Shown here in pieces: positions 52,863 to 62,985 of a stretch of DNA of 64,000 nt (the stretch's first letter is position 1; every line of letters begins with the position of its first letter). The notes under the pieces were generated by a model. It searched no databases, was not told where the DNA came from, and saw nothing but the letters and a program-made list of their open reading frames with translations. The DNA lies in contig NZ_JALKBA010000005.1 of assembly GCF_023015805.1 (NCBI RefSeq), positions 62,001-126,000 of the forward strand, in the 5' to 3' direction. Both the position numbers and the translations under genes were made by a program. Origin of the DNA: Cellulophaga sp. F20128. GTDB lineage: Bacteria > Bacteroidota > Bacteroidia > Flavobacteriales > Flavobacteriaceae.

Positions 52863-54938
52863 CTAAGCGTTTAATTTTTTTTGATAGTACTCATACACAG
52901 CAAACTGAGAACGAAGTTTTGGTTTATCATTTTTTCGATAAGCATTGTCCTGCTGTTCCGAGAACATTCTCGCCTTTACATTATCATTCCAAGAAATCTC
53001 AAAGGTGTCTACCAGTTCCTGTTTAATATCTTCATCGTAAATAGGACACCCCACTTCTACCCTAAAATCTAAATTTCTAGTCATCCAATCTGCTGAAGAA
53101 ATATATACTTTTGAATTGCCATTGTTTCCAAAAATAAATACCCTAGTATGCTCTAAAAATTTATCGACCACACTAATGGCTTCTATATTTTCACTCATTC
53201 CCTTAACTCCGGGTACCAGACAACAAATACCTCTGACGATAAGCTGTATTTTAACTCCTGCATTACTAGCTTCATAAAGTTTGTCCACCATTTTATAGGA
53301 AGTAAAACTATTCATCTTAATTTTAATGAATGCATCCTTCCCTTCTCTGGCATTTTTTATTTCCTGATCTATAAGTCCAATAAAAACATTTTTTGTGTAA
53401 TGAGGAGATACAACCAAATGCTTGTACTTATTAATTTTATAGGTGGTTTCAAAAAAGTCGAACACTTTATTTAATTCCTTTAATAAAGGAGAATAGGCAG
53501 TAAACAGTGTATAATCTGTATAAATTTTTGCCGTTGATTCATTAAAATTTCCGGTACTTATAAATCCGTAACGTTTTATTTTATCGTTCTCTTCGCGTTC
53601 TATTACACATATTTTGCTATGTACTTTTAATCCTGGAACCCCAAATATTAGTTTTACACCTTCGGCTTGCATTTGTTCTGCATATTCTATATTCGCCTGT
53701 TCATCAAACCTTGCCTGTAATTCTATTTGCACAGTAACTTGCTTTCCATTTTTGGCTGCATTGATTAGCGATGAAGCAACTTGAGAGTTACTTGCTAATC
53801 TGTATACTGTAAGCTTAATAGTTCTCACTTGAGGGTCTAAAGCTGCCTCCCTTAAAAATTTAGTGATATAAGAAAACGAGTGATACGGGGTGTATTGTAA
53901 ATAATCTTTTTGAGCTATTTGCTCTAAAATACTACCCTCAAAACTAAAATCTTTTACTGGTAATGGATCAATTTTAGAATACATTAGGTCTTTACGACCT
54001 AAGCTTGGAAACTTCATATAATCCCTCCGATTGTGGTATTTACCACCAGGTATTTTACTATCAGTTTCTTCAATTCCCATTTTGTCCATTAAAAAAGACA
54101 AGGTGTCATCTGCAATGTTTTTATCATATACAAAGCGCACTGGATCACTTATTTTACGATGCTCTACACTTGATGATATTTTTTCAATAAAACTTTTACT
54201 GAGGTCATTGTCCATATCCAACTCTGCATCCCTCGTAATTTTAATCATGTGCGCAGAAATAGATTCAAACGTGAACATTGTAAATATATGACGCAAGGAG
54301 TACCGAATTAAATCATCTAAGAGTATGATGTAATTTTTATCCCCTTCATTGGGTAACACAACAAAACGATCTATGTCTTTAGGAATTTCTATTAAAGCGT
54401 ATTTGTTCTCCTTATTTTCATTCCCATCAACCTCATTGATCAGTACCATTTTTACTGCCAAATATGCTGCAGTGTCTTTTAGCAATGGGAATTCTCTTAA
54501 ATCGTTTAAAATAATAGTCAATAAACCAGGGCTCACTTTTTGCATAAAGTAGCTCTTTAAGAACACAGCTTGCGTATCTGTTACTTCATTTTCATCTATT
54601 ATAAATATATTTTCAGTTTCAAGCTCCTTTTCAATGGCTCCTAAAATCTCTAAACTTTTACTCTGTTGCTTTATTACAATGGTCGTTATTTCTTCCAATA
54701 TATCTTTGGCTTTTTCTCCACCCAAAACGCTTTTCCCTGTTTTTCCAGCATCCACAATCCTTTTAACAGTTGCATAGCGCACCTTAAAAAATTCATCTAA
54801 ATTATTGGAAAATATTCCTAAAAATCGCATTCTTTCTATCAAAGGCACGTTTACATCTGCTGTTTCTTGCAGTACACGTTCATTGAAACTAAGCCAACTT
54901 ATTTCTCTATTTATATATTGATTTTTGTTTTTATTCAT
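52863..54938 (-). CDS. ppk1: polyphosphate kinase 1
   Basis: 691 residues, typical. The N-terminal block INREISWLSFNERVLQEA-like and the FFKVR motif start the protein. The catalytic phospholipase-D-like domains have QIELQARFDEQANIEYA, KVHSKICVIERE (the phosphorylated His region) and STGNFNE, and the second half has SADWMTRNLDFRVEV. It synthesises polyphosphate from ATP. Its start overlaps the end of sixA by eight bases, and ppx follows at nine bases, so the operon is sixA-ppk1-ppx. Confidence 0.94.
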   Translation of the reverse strand: MNKNKNQYINREISWLSFNERVLQETADVNVPLIERMRFLGIFSNNLDEFFKVRYATVKRIVDAGKTGKSVLGGEKAKDILEEITTIVIKQQSKSLEILGAIEKELETENIFIIDENEVTDTQAVFLKSYFMQKVSPGLLTIILNDLREFPLLKDTAAYLAVKMVLINEVDGNENKENKYALIEIPKDIDRFVVLPNEGDKNYIILLDDLIRYSLRHIFTMFTFESISAHMIKITRDAELDMDNDLSKSFIEKISSSVEHRKISDPVRFVYDKNIADDTLSFLMDKMGIEETDSKIPGGKYHNRRDYMKFPSLGRKDLMYSKIDPLPVKDFSFEGSILEQIAQKDYLQYTPYHSFSYITKFLREAALDPQVRTIKLTVYRLASNSQVASSLINAAKNGKQVTVQIELQARFDEQANIEYAEQMQAEGVKLIFGVPGLKVHSKICVIEREENDKIKRYGFISTGNFNESTAKIYTDYTLFTAYSPLLKELNKVFDFFETTYKINKYKHLVVSPHYTKNVFIGLIDQEIKNAREGKDAFIKIKMNSFTSYKMVDKLYEASNAGVKIQLIVRGICCLVPGVKGMSENIEAISVVDKFLEHTRVFIFGNNGNSKVYISSADWMTRNLDFRVEVGCPIYDEDIKQELVDTFEISWNDNVKARMFSEQQDNAYRKNDKPKLRSQFAVYEYYQKKLNA

Positions 54939-55416
54939 TCTTTAAATTTTTCGGAAATATTGTTTTTTCGGTAACTCCCTTCTTAACAGAGCTCCATTCT
55001 AATTCATCAAATTTCAATGCTACTAAACCGGCCGTGGGAACATTTTCTATTGCCACATTTCCCAATCTATTTACAAGCGCCGTAAAGGCGTGGTTGTGTC
55101 CAAAAATAATCACATTTTGCAAATTATTATCCAAACTATGAATAAACTTTAGCACTTCCTCACCTGAAAAATCATACAACTCATCATACACACGTACTTG
55201 ATTTGACGGGATATTAAACACGCGTGAAAATATAGCACAGGTATGCAAGGCTCTATTTGCTGGACTCGAAAATACAGCATCAAAACTTTGGGTCTCAATT
55301 GCCGAAGCAACCAAATAGGCATCATTAATTCCTCGCTCTAAAAGGGGTCTATCCCGATCAGACACATTGTATTCCCATGAAGATTTTCCGTGACGGATAA
55401 AGGTTAGTTTTTTCAT
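54931..55416 (-). CDS. SixA-like phosphohistidine phosphatase
   Basis: 161 residues of the histidine phosphatase family. RHGKSSW near the N terminus contains the catalytic His, and IIFGHNHAF the second His. SixA removes phosphate from histidine in signalling proteins; here the 8-base overlap with ppk1 suggests a link with the polyphosphate kinase, whose active site uses a phosphohistidine. This is inference. First gene of the operon. Confidence 0.88.
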   Translation of the reverse strand: MKKLTFIRHGKSSWEYNVSDRDRPLLERGINDAYLVASAIETQSFDAVFSSPANRALHTCAIFSRVFNIPSNQVRVYDELYDFSGEEVLKFIHSLDNNLQNVIIFGHNHAFTALVNRLGNVAIENVPTAGLVALKFDELEWSSVKKGVTEKTIFPKNLKNE

Positions 55417-55512
55417 GTAGTTTTAATTTTATAGTAGATTGCATAAAATTAAATGGTAAAATACAAAAACTAATTAAAACTATCTTTATAAGATAAGATT
55501 CTTACAGAAAGT

Positions 55513-56688
55513 TTAATCTTTTCTCCATTTTTTACTTGCTTCAAAGACATAATTTAAAATGGCTTCATCTTCCGCTGTAAATTCAACATTACGTCTCGCC
55601 ATCATCACCTTAGCTGTCTCAAAAGCTTTTTTAGGTGCATATGTAGAAAACCCTGAAGAACCACCCCAACTAAAACTAGGAACAAAATTCCTAGGAAATC
55701 CTGGCACATAGATATTAACGTTTACGCCCACAACCGTACCTGTATTAAACATGGTATTAATTGCACTTTTACTGTGATCTCCCATCATTAAACCACAAAA
55801 CTGAAGTCCCGTTTGTTCAAAGCTTTCGGTTTCATAATTCCAAATTCGAACCAAGGCATAATTATTTTTTAAATTAGAGTTGTTAGAATCTGCGCCAATA
55901 TTACACCATTCTCCCAACACAGAATTTCCCAAATACCCTTCGTGTCCTTTACTAGAATATCCAAAAATAACGGAATTACTTACTTCTCCACAAACTTTGC
56001 CATAAGGCCCAATAGTAGTTGCCCCATATATTTTTGCACCCATTTTAATCACCGCATTATTACACAGTGCCAAACCGCCACGAACCATAGCCCCTTCCCA
56101 TATTTCTGCATAAGCACCTACATATATTGATCCTTTACTTGCATTTAACATACAGTACTCTACCACCGCCCCTTCTTCAATAAAGATACGATCTGGATTT
56201 ATTAAAACATTAGTCTTGGAGATTGGTGCACTAGTTCTACCCGCTGTTACCAAATCAAAATCTGCCTCTAATGCTTCCTCATTTTTTGAAAAAATATCCC
56301 AAGTATGCTCAATGGTCATAACAGCATCAGTAAACTCAATAGCATGGTACTGATCAAAATCTATTTCTTCTTGACTATCCGTTGCAAAAAATGCAACGAT
56401 AGTACCTTGATGATAAATTACTTGATTTTGTTTTAGATTTTGGATAGACGCTACTAATTTTATATTTGGCAAATAGGAGGCATTGATCATTACATTTTCC
56501 TCTAATTCTACCATTGGAAATTTTTCACTTAAATAATCCTCTGTAATGGTACTCGTTGTATTGCCAAGGTATTTTTCCCATTTTTCACGAATGGTTAAAA
56601 TACCAACTCTAATATCAGCAACCGGTCTTGTGTAGGTAAAGGGCAATAATGCCTTTCTAACGGGGCCATCAAACAAAATGTAATTCAT
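55513..56688 (-). CDS. GlmU-family nucleotidyltransferase/acyltransferase-like protein
   Basis: 391 residues. The N-terminal half begins ILFDGPVRKALLPFTYTRPVADIRVGI, a variant start found in the Bacteroidota GlmU-like family, instead of the GTRM loop of classical GlmU. The C-terminal half shows hexapeptide repeats of a left-handed beta helix (GAVVEYCMLNASKGSIYVGAYAEIW and later). It probably makes a nucleotide-activated amino sugar. It is not safe to call it glmU. It follows rpmE2, separated by a hairpin. Confidence 0.85.
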   Translation of the reverse strand: MNYILFDGPVRKALLPFTYTRPVADIRVGILTIREKWEKYLGNTTSTITEDYLSEKFPMVELEENVMINASYLPNIKLVASIQNLKQNQVIYHQGTIVAFFATDSQEEIDFDQYHAIEFTDAVMTIEHTWDIFSKNEEALEADFDLVTAGRTSAPISKTNVLINPDRIFIEEGAVVEYCMLNASKGSIYVGAYAEIWEGAMVRGGLALCNNAVIKMGAKIYGATTIGPYGKVCGEVSNSVIFGYSSKGHEGYLGNSVLGEWCNIGADSNNSNLKNNYALVRIWNYETESFEQTGLQFCGLMMGDHSKSAINTMFNTGTVVGVNVNIYVPGFPRNFVPSFSWGGSSGFSTYAPKKAFETAKVMMARRNVEFTAEDEAILNYVFEASKKWRKD

Positions 56689-56712
56689 ACTTTAGGTATT
56701 GAGTGAAACTAG

Positions 56713-56750
56713 AAAAGTCACATCCCGATTACAATCGGAATGTGACTTTT
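56713..56750 (-). terminator. hairpin terminator after rpmE2
   Basis: AAAAGTCACAT and ATGTGACTTTT pair on the outside and CCGATT with AATCGG pair inside, with one mismatch between the two stems. On the minus strand it follows the rpmE2 stop by 23 bases and ends in TTTT. Also a possible leader hairpin of the GlmU-like gene. Confidence 0.75.
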
Positions 56751-56773
56751 ATAACTCTATAATAAAGAAATTA

Positions 56774-57025
56774 TTACTTAGTAAATTTCTTATATTTATT
56801 TTTAAACTTGTCAATACGACCAGCTGTATCTACCAATTTAGCTTTTCCAGTATAAAATGGATGTGAAGTTCTAGAAATTTCCAACTTAATCAATGGATAC
56901 TCTACGCCATCAATGTCTAAAGTTTCTTTTGTCTCTGCTGCAGATTTTGTTAAAAACACCTCGTCGTTAGACATGTCTTTAAATGCAATCATTCTATAAT
57001 TCTCTGGGTGTATACCTTTTCTCAT
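56774..57025 (-). CDS. rpmE2: 50S ribosomal protein L31, type B
   Basis: 83 residues: [20 protein letters not shown] with the typical [10 protein letters not shown] and the basic end. It lacks the cysteines of zinc-type L31, so it is the zinc-free type B form. It has a perfect consensus promoter (see 57065-57094) and its own terminator. Confidence 0.95.
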   Translation of the reverse strand: MRKGIHPENYRMIAFKDMSNDEVFLTKSAAETKETLDIDGVEYPLIKLEISRTSHPFYTGKAKLVDTAGRIDKFKNKYKKFTK

Positions 57026-57064
57026 CTTTAAATACTTTAATTCTTCTAAAAAAATTTAGCGCTG

Positions 57065-57094
57065 CAAAAATAAGCATTTTTATTAAATTTACAA
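57065..57094 (-). promoter_or_regulatory. consensus promoter of rpmE2
   Basis: On the minus strand TTG (57092-57094), exactly 19 bases, then TATTTTTG (57065-57072). Both boxes are perfect. The leader to the start codon is about 35 bases. Confidence 0.88.
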
Positions 57095-57196
57095 TTTTTA
57101 AGCAGAAAAAAGATAAAGAAAAATTATTCTACTTTTAACTGTAACAAATTTCAAGAATAAATTACTAATAGGTCAACAACTAAAATAAACAAAAAA

Positions 57197-57712
57197 ATGG
57201 AAAAAAATCAACCAAATACCGGAAAAATTGGATGGACATACGGACTCATAGGTGGTGTAATAAGTATTGTATTTACACTTATGCTGTATTTTATGGATAT
57301 GATGGCCGAAGCGGCTACCAATATTGGAATCCAACTTGTGGGCCTTGCGGTACTAATTGGTGTTATAGTAATTGGTATTCTCCAATTTAAAAAAATTAAT
57401 GAAGGTTTTATCACTTTATCCCAAGCCTTAAAGATTGGTGCAGCCATAGCTCTAATTAATGGTATAATTTCTCTAGCCTTCACCTACCTCCTAACCCAGG
57501 TGATTGATCCTGCATTGGGAGTGAGCTTACTTGAAGTTGGAAAACAACAAGCTTTACAACAATACCCACAAATGACAGATGAACAATGGGAACAAGGATT
57601 GGCCGTACAAAAAGTTGTAAGTTATGCCTTTGGAATTATTCTTCCTGTTATCATTGGTTTAGTTATTGGTCTAGTTACTGGGTTAATTGTAAAAAAACAA
57701 AGACCAGAATAA
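57197..57712 (+). CDS. DUF4199 family membrane protein
   Basis: 171 residues with four transmembrane helices (about 15-35, 42-63, 75-98, 138-163). KINEGFITLSQALKIGAAIALINGIISLA is the DUF4199 pattern. Function unknown. It is followed 41 bases later by a glycosyltransferase, a common neighbour of DUF4199 genes in this phylum, so a role in envelope glycolipid assembly is possible. Confidence 0.85.
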   Translation: MEKNQPNTGKIGWTYGLIGGVISIVFTLMLYFMDMMAEAATNIGIQLVGLAVLIGVIVIGILQFKKINEGFITLSQALKIGAAIALINGIISLAFTYLLTQVIDPALGVSLLEVGKQQALQQYPQMTDEQWEQGLAVQKVVSYAFGIILPVIIGLVIGLVTGLIVKKQRPE

Positions 57713-57753
57713 TTTAATATTTGTACTTTTGAATCTATTTCCAATAGTACACT

Positions 57754-58710
57754 ATGAATTTATCTATTGTTATTCCCCTATTAAACGAGGAAGAATCATT
57801 AAAAGAACTACATAATTGGATTGTATCGGTGATGCAATCCAATCATTTTTTATACGAAATACTTTTTATTGATGATGGTAGCACAGATGATTCTTGGAAC
57901 ATCATTACTGAGCTATCTGCTACAAATAAAAATGTAAAGGGAATTCGTTTTCTTCGAAACTTTGGAAAATCACAGGCCTTACATGCTGGGTTTAAGGCAG
58001 CCCAAGGCGAAGTAATCATTACTATGGATGCCGACTTACAAGACAATCCTGAAGAAATTCCAGAGCTTTACAATTTAATCATCAAAGACGGTTTTGATTT
58101 AATTTCTGGTTGGAAGAAAAAAAGATACGATTCTGTTATTTTTAAAAACACCCCTTCTAAACTTTTTAATTGGGCAGCGAAGAAAACTTCTGGAGTTAAA
58201 TTGCACGATTTTAATTGTGGACTAAAAGCCTATAAAAATGAGGTGGTAAAAAACATAGAGGTGTCTGGGGAAATGCACCGATATATTCCCGTTTTAGCCA
58301 AAAATGCTGGCTTTACTAAAATTGACGAAAAAATAGTTCAGCACCAAGCTAGAAAATATGGAAAAACAAAATTTGGAGCAGAACGTTTTATAAATGGCTT
58401 TTTAGATTTAATTACTATTTGGTTTTTATCTAAATTTGGAAAAAGACCCATGCATCTTTTTGGAGCACTTGGTGCATTAATGTTTAGCATTGGATTTGGT
58501 TTTGCACTATATTTAGGCATAGATAAGGTTTTTCTTAACCCCTACGGAAGATTAATTACCGATAGGCCACAATTTTACATTGCCTTAACCGCAATGATTA
58601 TGGGGTCTCAGTTGTTTTTAGCTGGGTTTTTAGGAGAAATTATGGTACGCTCTAAGAAGAATGAAACCCGATATACAATTTCTGAAGAAATAAATATAAC
58701 AACCAAATAA
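57754..58710 (+). CDS. GT2 family glycosyltransferase, dolichol-phosphate-mannose-synthase-like
   Basis: 318 residues. GT-A fold with LSIVIPLLNEEESL, DDGSTDDSW and the DxD-type MDADLQDNPEEIP; QHQARKYGKTKFG also fits. Two C-terminal transmembrane helices (about 240-260 and 275-305). Such enzymes transfer a sugar to a polyprenyl phosphate carrier at the inner face of the membrane. Neighbours: DUF4199 upstream, phosphoglucomutase 26 bases downstream. Confidence 0.9.
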   Translation: MNLSIVIPLLNEEESLKELHNWIVSVMQSNHFLYEILFIDDGSTDDSWNIITELSATNKNVKGIRFLRNFGKSQALHAGFKAAQGEVIITMDADLQDNPEEIPELYNLIIKDGFDLISGWKKKRYDSVIFKNTPSKLFNWAAKKTSGVKLHDFNCGLKAYKNEVVKNIEVSGEMHRYIPVLAKNAGFTKIDEKIVQHQARKYGKTKFGAERFINGFLDLITIWFLSKFGKRPMHLFGALGALMFSIGFGFALYLGIDKVFLNPYGRLITDRPQFYIALTAMIMGSQLFLAGFLGEIMVRSKKNETRYTISEEINITTK

Positions 58711-58736
58711 GTATTTTAAATTAAAACAAAAGCGCA

Positions 58737-60449
58737 ATGAGTTCTATTATACAAGCAGCACAAACCTGGCTAACAGATACTTTTGATTCTGAAACTAAAA
58801 CCAAGGTAGAAAACCTTATAAAAAACGATCAAGAAGAGTTAAAAGATAGTTTTTACAAGGATCTAGAATTTGGAACTGGAGGTATGCGTGGCATAATGGG
58901 GGTTGGTACAAATAGAATTAACAAATATACCTTAGGAAAAAACACACAAGGGATTAGCAATTATCTAAAAAAAACATTCCCAAACCAGGACGATTTAAAG
59001 GTGGTAATTGCCTATGACTGTAGACATAATAGCGATACCCTTGCCAAAATCGTAGCCGAAGTTTTTTCTGCAAACGGCATACAGGTGTACCTATTTTCCG
59101 AACTTAGAACTACCCCCGCATTATCTTTTGCTGTTAGACATTTAAATTGCAATATCGGTATTGTACTTACCGCTTCTCACAATCCTCCAGAATACAATGG
59201 TTATAAAGTGTATTGGGAAGATGGAGGACAAATAGTTCCTCCACAAGACAACGAAATCATTAATGAAATTAATAATCTCTCCTTTGATAAGATTAATTTT
59301 AATGCAGACCCCACCAAAATTAAATTAATAGATAAAGAGGTTGACGAAGCATTTATAGATGCATCTGTTAAAAATGGAAGCTTTAATGCTAAGGGTAAGG
59401 ACGATTTTAAAATTGTATTCACCTCTTTACACGGTACTTCAATTACAGCGGTACCCGAAGTTTTAAAACGTGCTGGCTATAAAAATGTTACCATCATAGA
59501 AGAACAAGCCAAACCGGACGGTAATTTCCCAACGGTAAAATCTCCAAATCCGGAAGAGCCAGAAGCCCTTTCGATGGCCATTAAAAAAGCAGAAGAAATT
59601 GGCGCAGATATTGTCATTGGAACAGATCCTGATTGTGATCGATTAGGGATTGCCGTTCGCAACCTGGATGGAAAAATAGAATTATTAAATGGCAATCAGA
59701 CCATGATCCTAATGACCCAATTTCTTTTAGAGCAACGCAAACAAAAAGGAATGACGGGTAATGAATTTATTGGCTCTACCATTGTTTCTACACCAATGAT
59801 GGATCAATTGGCTAAACTATACAAGGTGGAATGCAAAACGGCTTTAACCGGATTTAAATGGATTGCCAAAATGATTAAAGATGCACCAAACCAACATTTT
59901 GTTGGTGGCGGTGAAGAGAGTTTTGGATACATGATAGGGGATTTTGTACGCGATAAAGATGCCGTTACCGCTACCCTATTAGCCTGTGAAATAGGAGCAA
60001 GTGCCAAAGCAAACGGCAGTTCTTTTTACAAAGACTTAATAGCTTGTTATGTAGCCTGTGGCTTTTACAAAGAAAAATTAATCTCTTTAACCAAAAAAGG
60101 TATTTCTGGTGCTGAGGAGATTAAACAAATGATGATCGATTTTAAAGAAAATCCAGTTGCCACAATAGATGGTTCTAAAATAGAATGGGTAGAAGATTAC
60201 AATACATCGATCGCTAAAAATGTAATTACAGGAGAAGAAAAAATCATCACCATTCCTAAATCCAATGTTCTTATTTACATTGCCGAAGATGGCACAAAAA
60301 TGGCAGCTAGACCTAGCGGAACTGAACCGAAAATAAAATTCTATTTCAGTATAAATACGACCTTAGATAAGGCTGAAGATTTTATCAAAGTGAATGAACA
60401 ACTAGATGCCAAAATTAGTAGAATCCTAAAAGAGCTCAATATTAGTTAA
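58737..60449 (+). CDS. phospho-sugar mutase (phosphoglucomutase/phosphomannomutase)
   Basis: 570 residues, alpha-D-phosphohexomutase superfamily. Active-site Ser147 in TASHNPPEYNGYK, metal loop GTDPDCDRLG, sugar loop GGGEESFGYM and phosphate-binding RPSGTEPK near the end. The length matches the PgcA/PGM2-like branch. It interconverts hexose 1- and 6-phosphates. Its TAA stop shares bases with the ATG of the ABC exporter (TAATG), so the two are coupled. Confidence 0.92.
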   Translation: MSSIIQAAQTWLTDTFDSETKTKVENLIKNDQEELKDSFYKDLEFGTGGMRGIMGVGTNRINKYTLGKNTQGISNYLKKTFPNQDDLKVVIAYDCRHNSDTLAKIVAEVFSANGIQVYLFSELRTTPALSFAVRHLNCNIGIVLTASHNPPEYNGYKVYWEDGGQIVPPQDNEIINEINNLSFDKINFNADPTKIKLIDKEVDEAFIDASVKNGSFNAKGKDDFKIVFTSLHGTSITAVPEVLKRAGYKNVTIIEEQAKPDGNFPTVKSPNPEEPEALSMAIKKAEEIGADIVIGTDPDCDRLGIAVRNLDGKIELLNGNQTMILMTQFLLEQRKQKGMTGNEFIGSTIVSTPMMDQLAKLYKVECKTALTGFKWIAKMIKDAPNQHFVGGGEESFGYMIGDFVRDKDAVTATLLACEIGASAKANGSSFYKDLIACYVACGFYKEKLISLTKKGISGAEEIKQMMIDFKENPVATIDGSKIEWVEDYNTSIAKNVITGEEKIITIPKSNVLIYIAEDGTKMAARPSGTEPKIKFYFSINTTLDKAEDFIKVNEQLDAKISRILKELNIS

Positions 60450-62278
60450 TGGAATATTTTAAAAAGATACTTCGTTTTGCAAAACCCTATAAAAGGTATG
60501 CAATCCTAAATATAATTGCCAATATTTTTTATGCTTTGTTTAGCACGCTAGCTATGGTTTCTTTGTTTCCAATGCTTACCGTCCTTTTTGGTCAAACCAA
60601 ATCAATTACAGTAAAACCAGAATGGACAGGCATAACAAACATTAAGGATTACACCTTAGATTACTTAAATTTTTTCGTGACCCAAAACGTTGGTGAACAC
60701 GATCAAGGGTACGCCCTAATGCTAATGGTTGGCCTTGTTGTGTTAATGTTCTTTTTAAAAAATATATTTGGGTACTTAGCCATGTATTTTATTACTTTTT
60801 TAAGAAATGGGGTCTTAAAAGATTTGCGAAATGCCTTGTATGACAAGACTGTAGAATTACCAATTTCTTATTATTCAGAGAAAAGAAAAGGTGACACCAT
60901 AGCCAGGATAACCTCTGATGTATTAGAAATTCAACACTCTTTCTTGTCTGTCTTAGAGTTAATCGTTAGAGAACCATTGACCATTATTTTTACCATTGCA
61001 GCAATGGTCACGATTAGCCCAAAACTAACCTTATTTGTATTTATATTTCTTCCTATTTCTGGATTTTTAATTTCGTTAATAGGTAAATCGTTAAAGAGAA
61101 AATCGGATAAAGTACAACGAGAGCAAGGTACTTTTTTATCAATTTTAGAAGAGACTTTAGGTGGCTTGCGTGTTATTAAAGCCTTTAATGCCGAAAAAAC
61201 ATTTAGCGCTACCTTTCAAAAATCTACTTCCCGTTTTTATAAATTTTCAAATAGTCTTTTACACAGACAAAATATGGCATCCCCCGCAAGTGAATTTTTG
61301 GGCATTGCCGTGATTGGTATTTTATTGTGGTACGGCGGACAAATGGTTTTGGTAGACAAAACCTTAGAACCAGAAATGTTTATCACGTATATGGGATTGG
61401 CCTATCAAATACTTACGCCTGCAAAAGCGATCAGTAAAGCATCTTATGGTGTAAAAAAAGGAAATGCCGCTGCCGAAAGAGTTTTAGAAATTTTAGAAAC
61501 AAAAAATCCAATTGCAGAAAAAGAAAACGCACATCCCAAAGAAGCCTTTACCCAAGACATTGCCATCAAAGAGGTCTCCTTTAAATATGAAGATGATTAT
61601 GTCTTAAAAAACTTTACCCTTACGGTTCCTAAAGGAAAAACGGTTGCCTTAGTGGGCCAGTCTGGTAGTGGTAAAAGTACGATTGCAAATTTGGTTACTC
61701 GTTTTTACGATGTAAATGAGGGTGCCATAGAAATAGACGGAGACAACATTAAAGACCTAACAAAAAAGTCGCTAAGGGATTTAATAGGACTTGTTACACA
61801 AGATTCAATTCTTTTTAACGACACCATTAAAAACAACATTGCTTTAAGCAAGCCTAACGCAACGGATGAAGAAATTATAGCTGCAGCAAAAATTGCCAAT
61901 GCACATGATTTTATCACGGAGCAACCCAATGGCTACCATACCAATATTGGAGACAGCGGAAACAAACTGAGTGGCGGTCAAAAACAACGCCTGTCAATTG
62001 CACGTGCTGTCCTTAAAAACCCTCCGATAATGATCTTGGACGAAGCCACATCTGCCTTAGATACAGAAAGCGAACGCTTGGTGCAAGATGCTTTGGAGAA
62101 AATGATGAAAAACAGAACCTCTATCGTTATTGCACATCGACTTTCTACCATTCAAAACGCAGATAAAATAGTAGTTTTACAAAAAGGTGAAATTGTAGAA
62201 CAAGGTTCACATGCAGCATTAATTGCTGCAAATGGCGTGTATAAAAAATTGGTAGAAATGCAATCCTTTGATTCGTAA
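60449..62278 (+). CDS. MsbA-like ABC exporter (permease fused to ATPase)
   Basis: 609 residues. Six-helix transmembrane domain (about 15-325), then a nucleotide-binding domain with Walker A GQSGSGKST, signature LSGGQKQR, Walker B IMILDEATSALD and the switch His in IAHRLSTI. Closest in outline to lipid A/MsbA or multidrug exporters. Translationally coupled to the phosphomutase gene. Substrate not given by sequence; glycolipid precursors are plausible from context. Confidence 0.9.
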   Translation: MEYFKKILRFAKPYKRYAILNIIANIFYALFSTLAMVSLFPMLTVLFGQTKSITVKPEWTGITNIKDYTLDYLNFFVTQNVGEHDQGYALMLMVGLVVLMFFLKNIFGYLAMYFITFLRNGVLKDLRNALYDKTVELPISYYSEKRKGDTIARITSDVLEIQHSFLSVLELIVREPLTIIFTIAAMVTISPKLTLFVFIFLPISGFLISLIGKSLKRKSDKVQREQGTFLSILEETLGGLRVIKAFNAEKTFSATFQKSTSRFYKFSNSLLHRQNMASPASEFLGIAVIGILLWYGGQMVLVDKTLEPEMFITYMGLAYQILTPAKAISKASYGVKKGNAAAERVLEILETKNPIAEKENAHPKEAFTQDIAIKEVSFKYEDDYVLKNFTLTVPKGKTVALVGQSGSGKSTIANLVTRFYDVNEGAIEIDGDNIKDLTKKSLRDLIGLVTQDSILFNDTIKNNIALSKPNATDEEIIAAAKIANAHDFITEQPNGYHTNIGDSGNKLSGGQKQRLSIARAVLKNPPIMILDEATSALDTESERLVQDALEKMMKNRTSIVIAHRLSTIQNADKIVVLQKGEIVEQGSHAALIAANGVYKKLVEMQSFDS

Positions 62279-62409
62279 AAACTAGATGTCCAATCCAAAT
62301 ATTTTAGGAATTAGCTAAAAAACCAACTTTAGAATCCTTTTTCAAAACACATTAAGTGATTAAACCTTTTCCCTTTTTACTTGTCTAATACTTAAATTAG
62401 TAACGGATT

Positions 62410-62952
62410 TTGATTGTAGAAGAAACTTTAGTACATCAATTAAAACATGAAGATTCTCAGGCTCAGGCTTTTGAAACTTTGGTGGACACCTATAAAGTAA
62501 GGCTCTATTGGCATATTCGTAAAATAGTTTTAAATCATGAAGATGCAGATGATGTTTTGCAAAACACCTTTATTAAGGTGTACAAAAACATTAAAAATTT
62601 TAAAGGAGAAAGTAAACTCTTCTCCTGGGTTTATAGAATTGCCACCAATGAAGCTTTAACTTTTTTAAAATCGAAATCAAAAATGAAAGGGGTTTCAAAT
62701 GAGGAATTACACAACCTCCTCTTAGAAAACCTTGAATCTGATGTTTATTTTGAAGGTGATGAAATTCAATTAAAATTACAAAAAGCAATCGCTACCCTTC
62801 CAGAAAAACAAAAATTAGTTTTTAATATGAAATACTTTGATGAATTAAAGTACGAAGAAATTTCAGATATACTAGGGACAACAGTTGGAGGATTAAAGGC
62901 ATCCTACCATCAAGCAGCAAAAAAAATAGAATTTTTCTTAAAGAACAATTAA
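62410..62952 (+). CDS. ECF-type RNA polymerase sigma factor
   Basis: 180 residues from TTG 62410. Region 2 is HEDADDVLQNTFIKVYKNIKNFKGESKLFSWVYRIATNEA, and region 4 is PEKQKLVFNMKYFDELKYEEISDILGTTVGGLKASYHQAAKKI. It directs RNA polymerase to its own promoters, probably under control of the membrane protein encoded 33 bases downstream. The last gene of the set overlaps that one, so the three form one operon. 131 bases precede the gene without other features. Confidence 0.9.
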   Translation: MIVEETLVHQLKHEDSQAQAFETLVDTYKVRLYWHIRKIVLNHEDADDVLQNTFIKVYKNIKNFKGESKLFSWVYRIATNEALTFLKSKSKMKGVSNEELHNLLLENLESDVYFEGDEIQLKLQKAIATLPEKQKLVFNMKYFDELKYEEISDILGTTVGGLKASYHQAAKKIEFFLKNN

Positions 62953-62985
62953 ACCTTTTAAAGGATTGATAGTCAAATATAAAGT

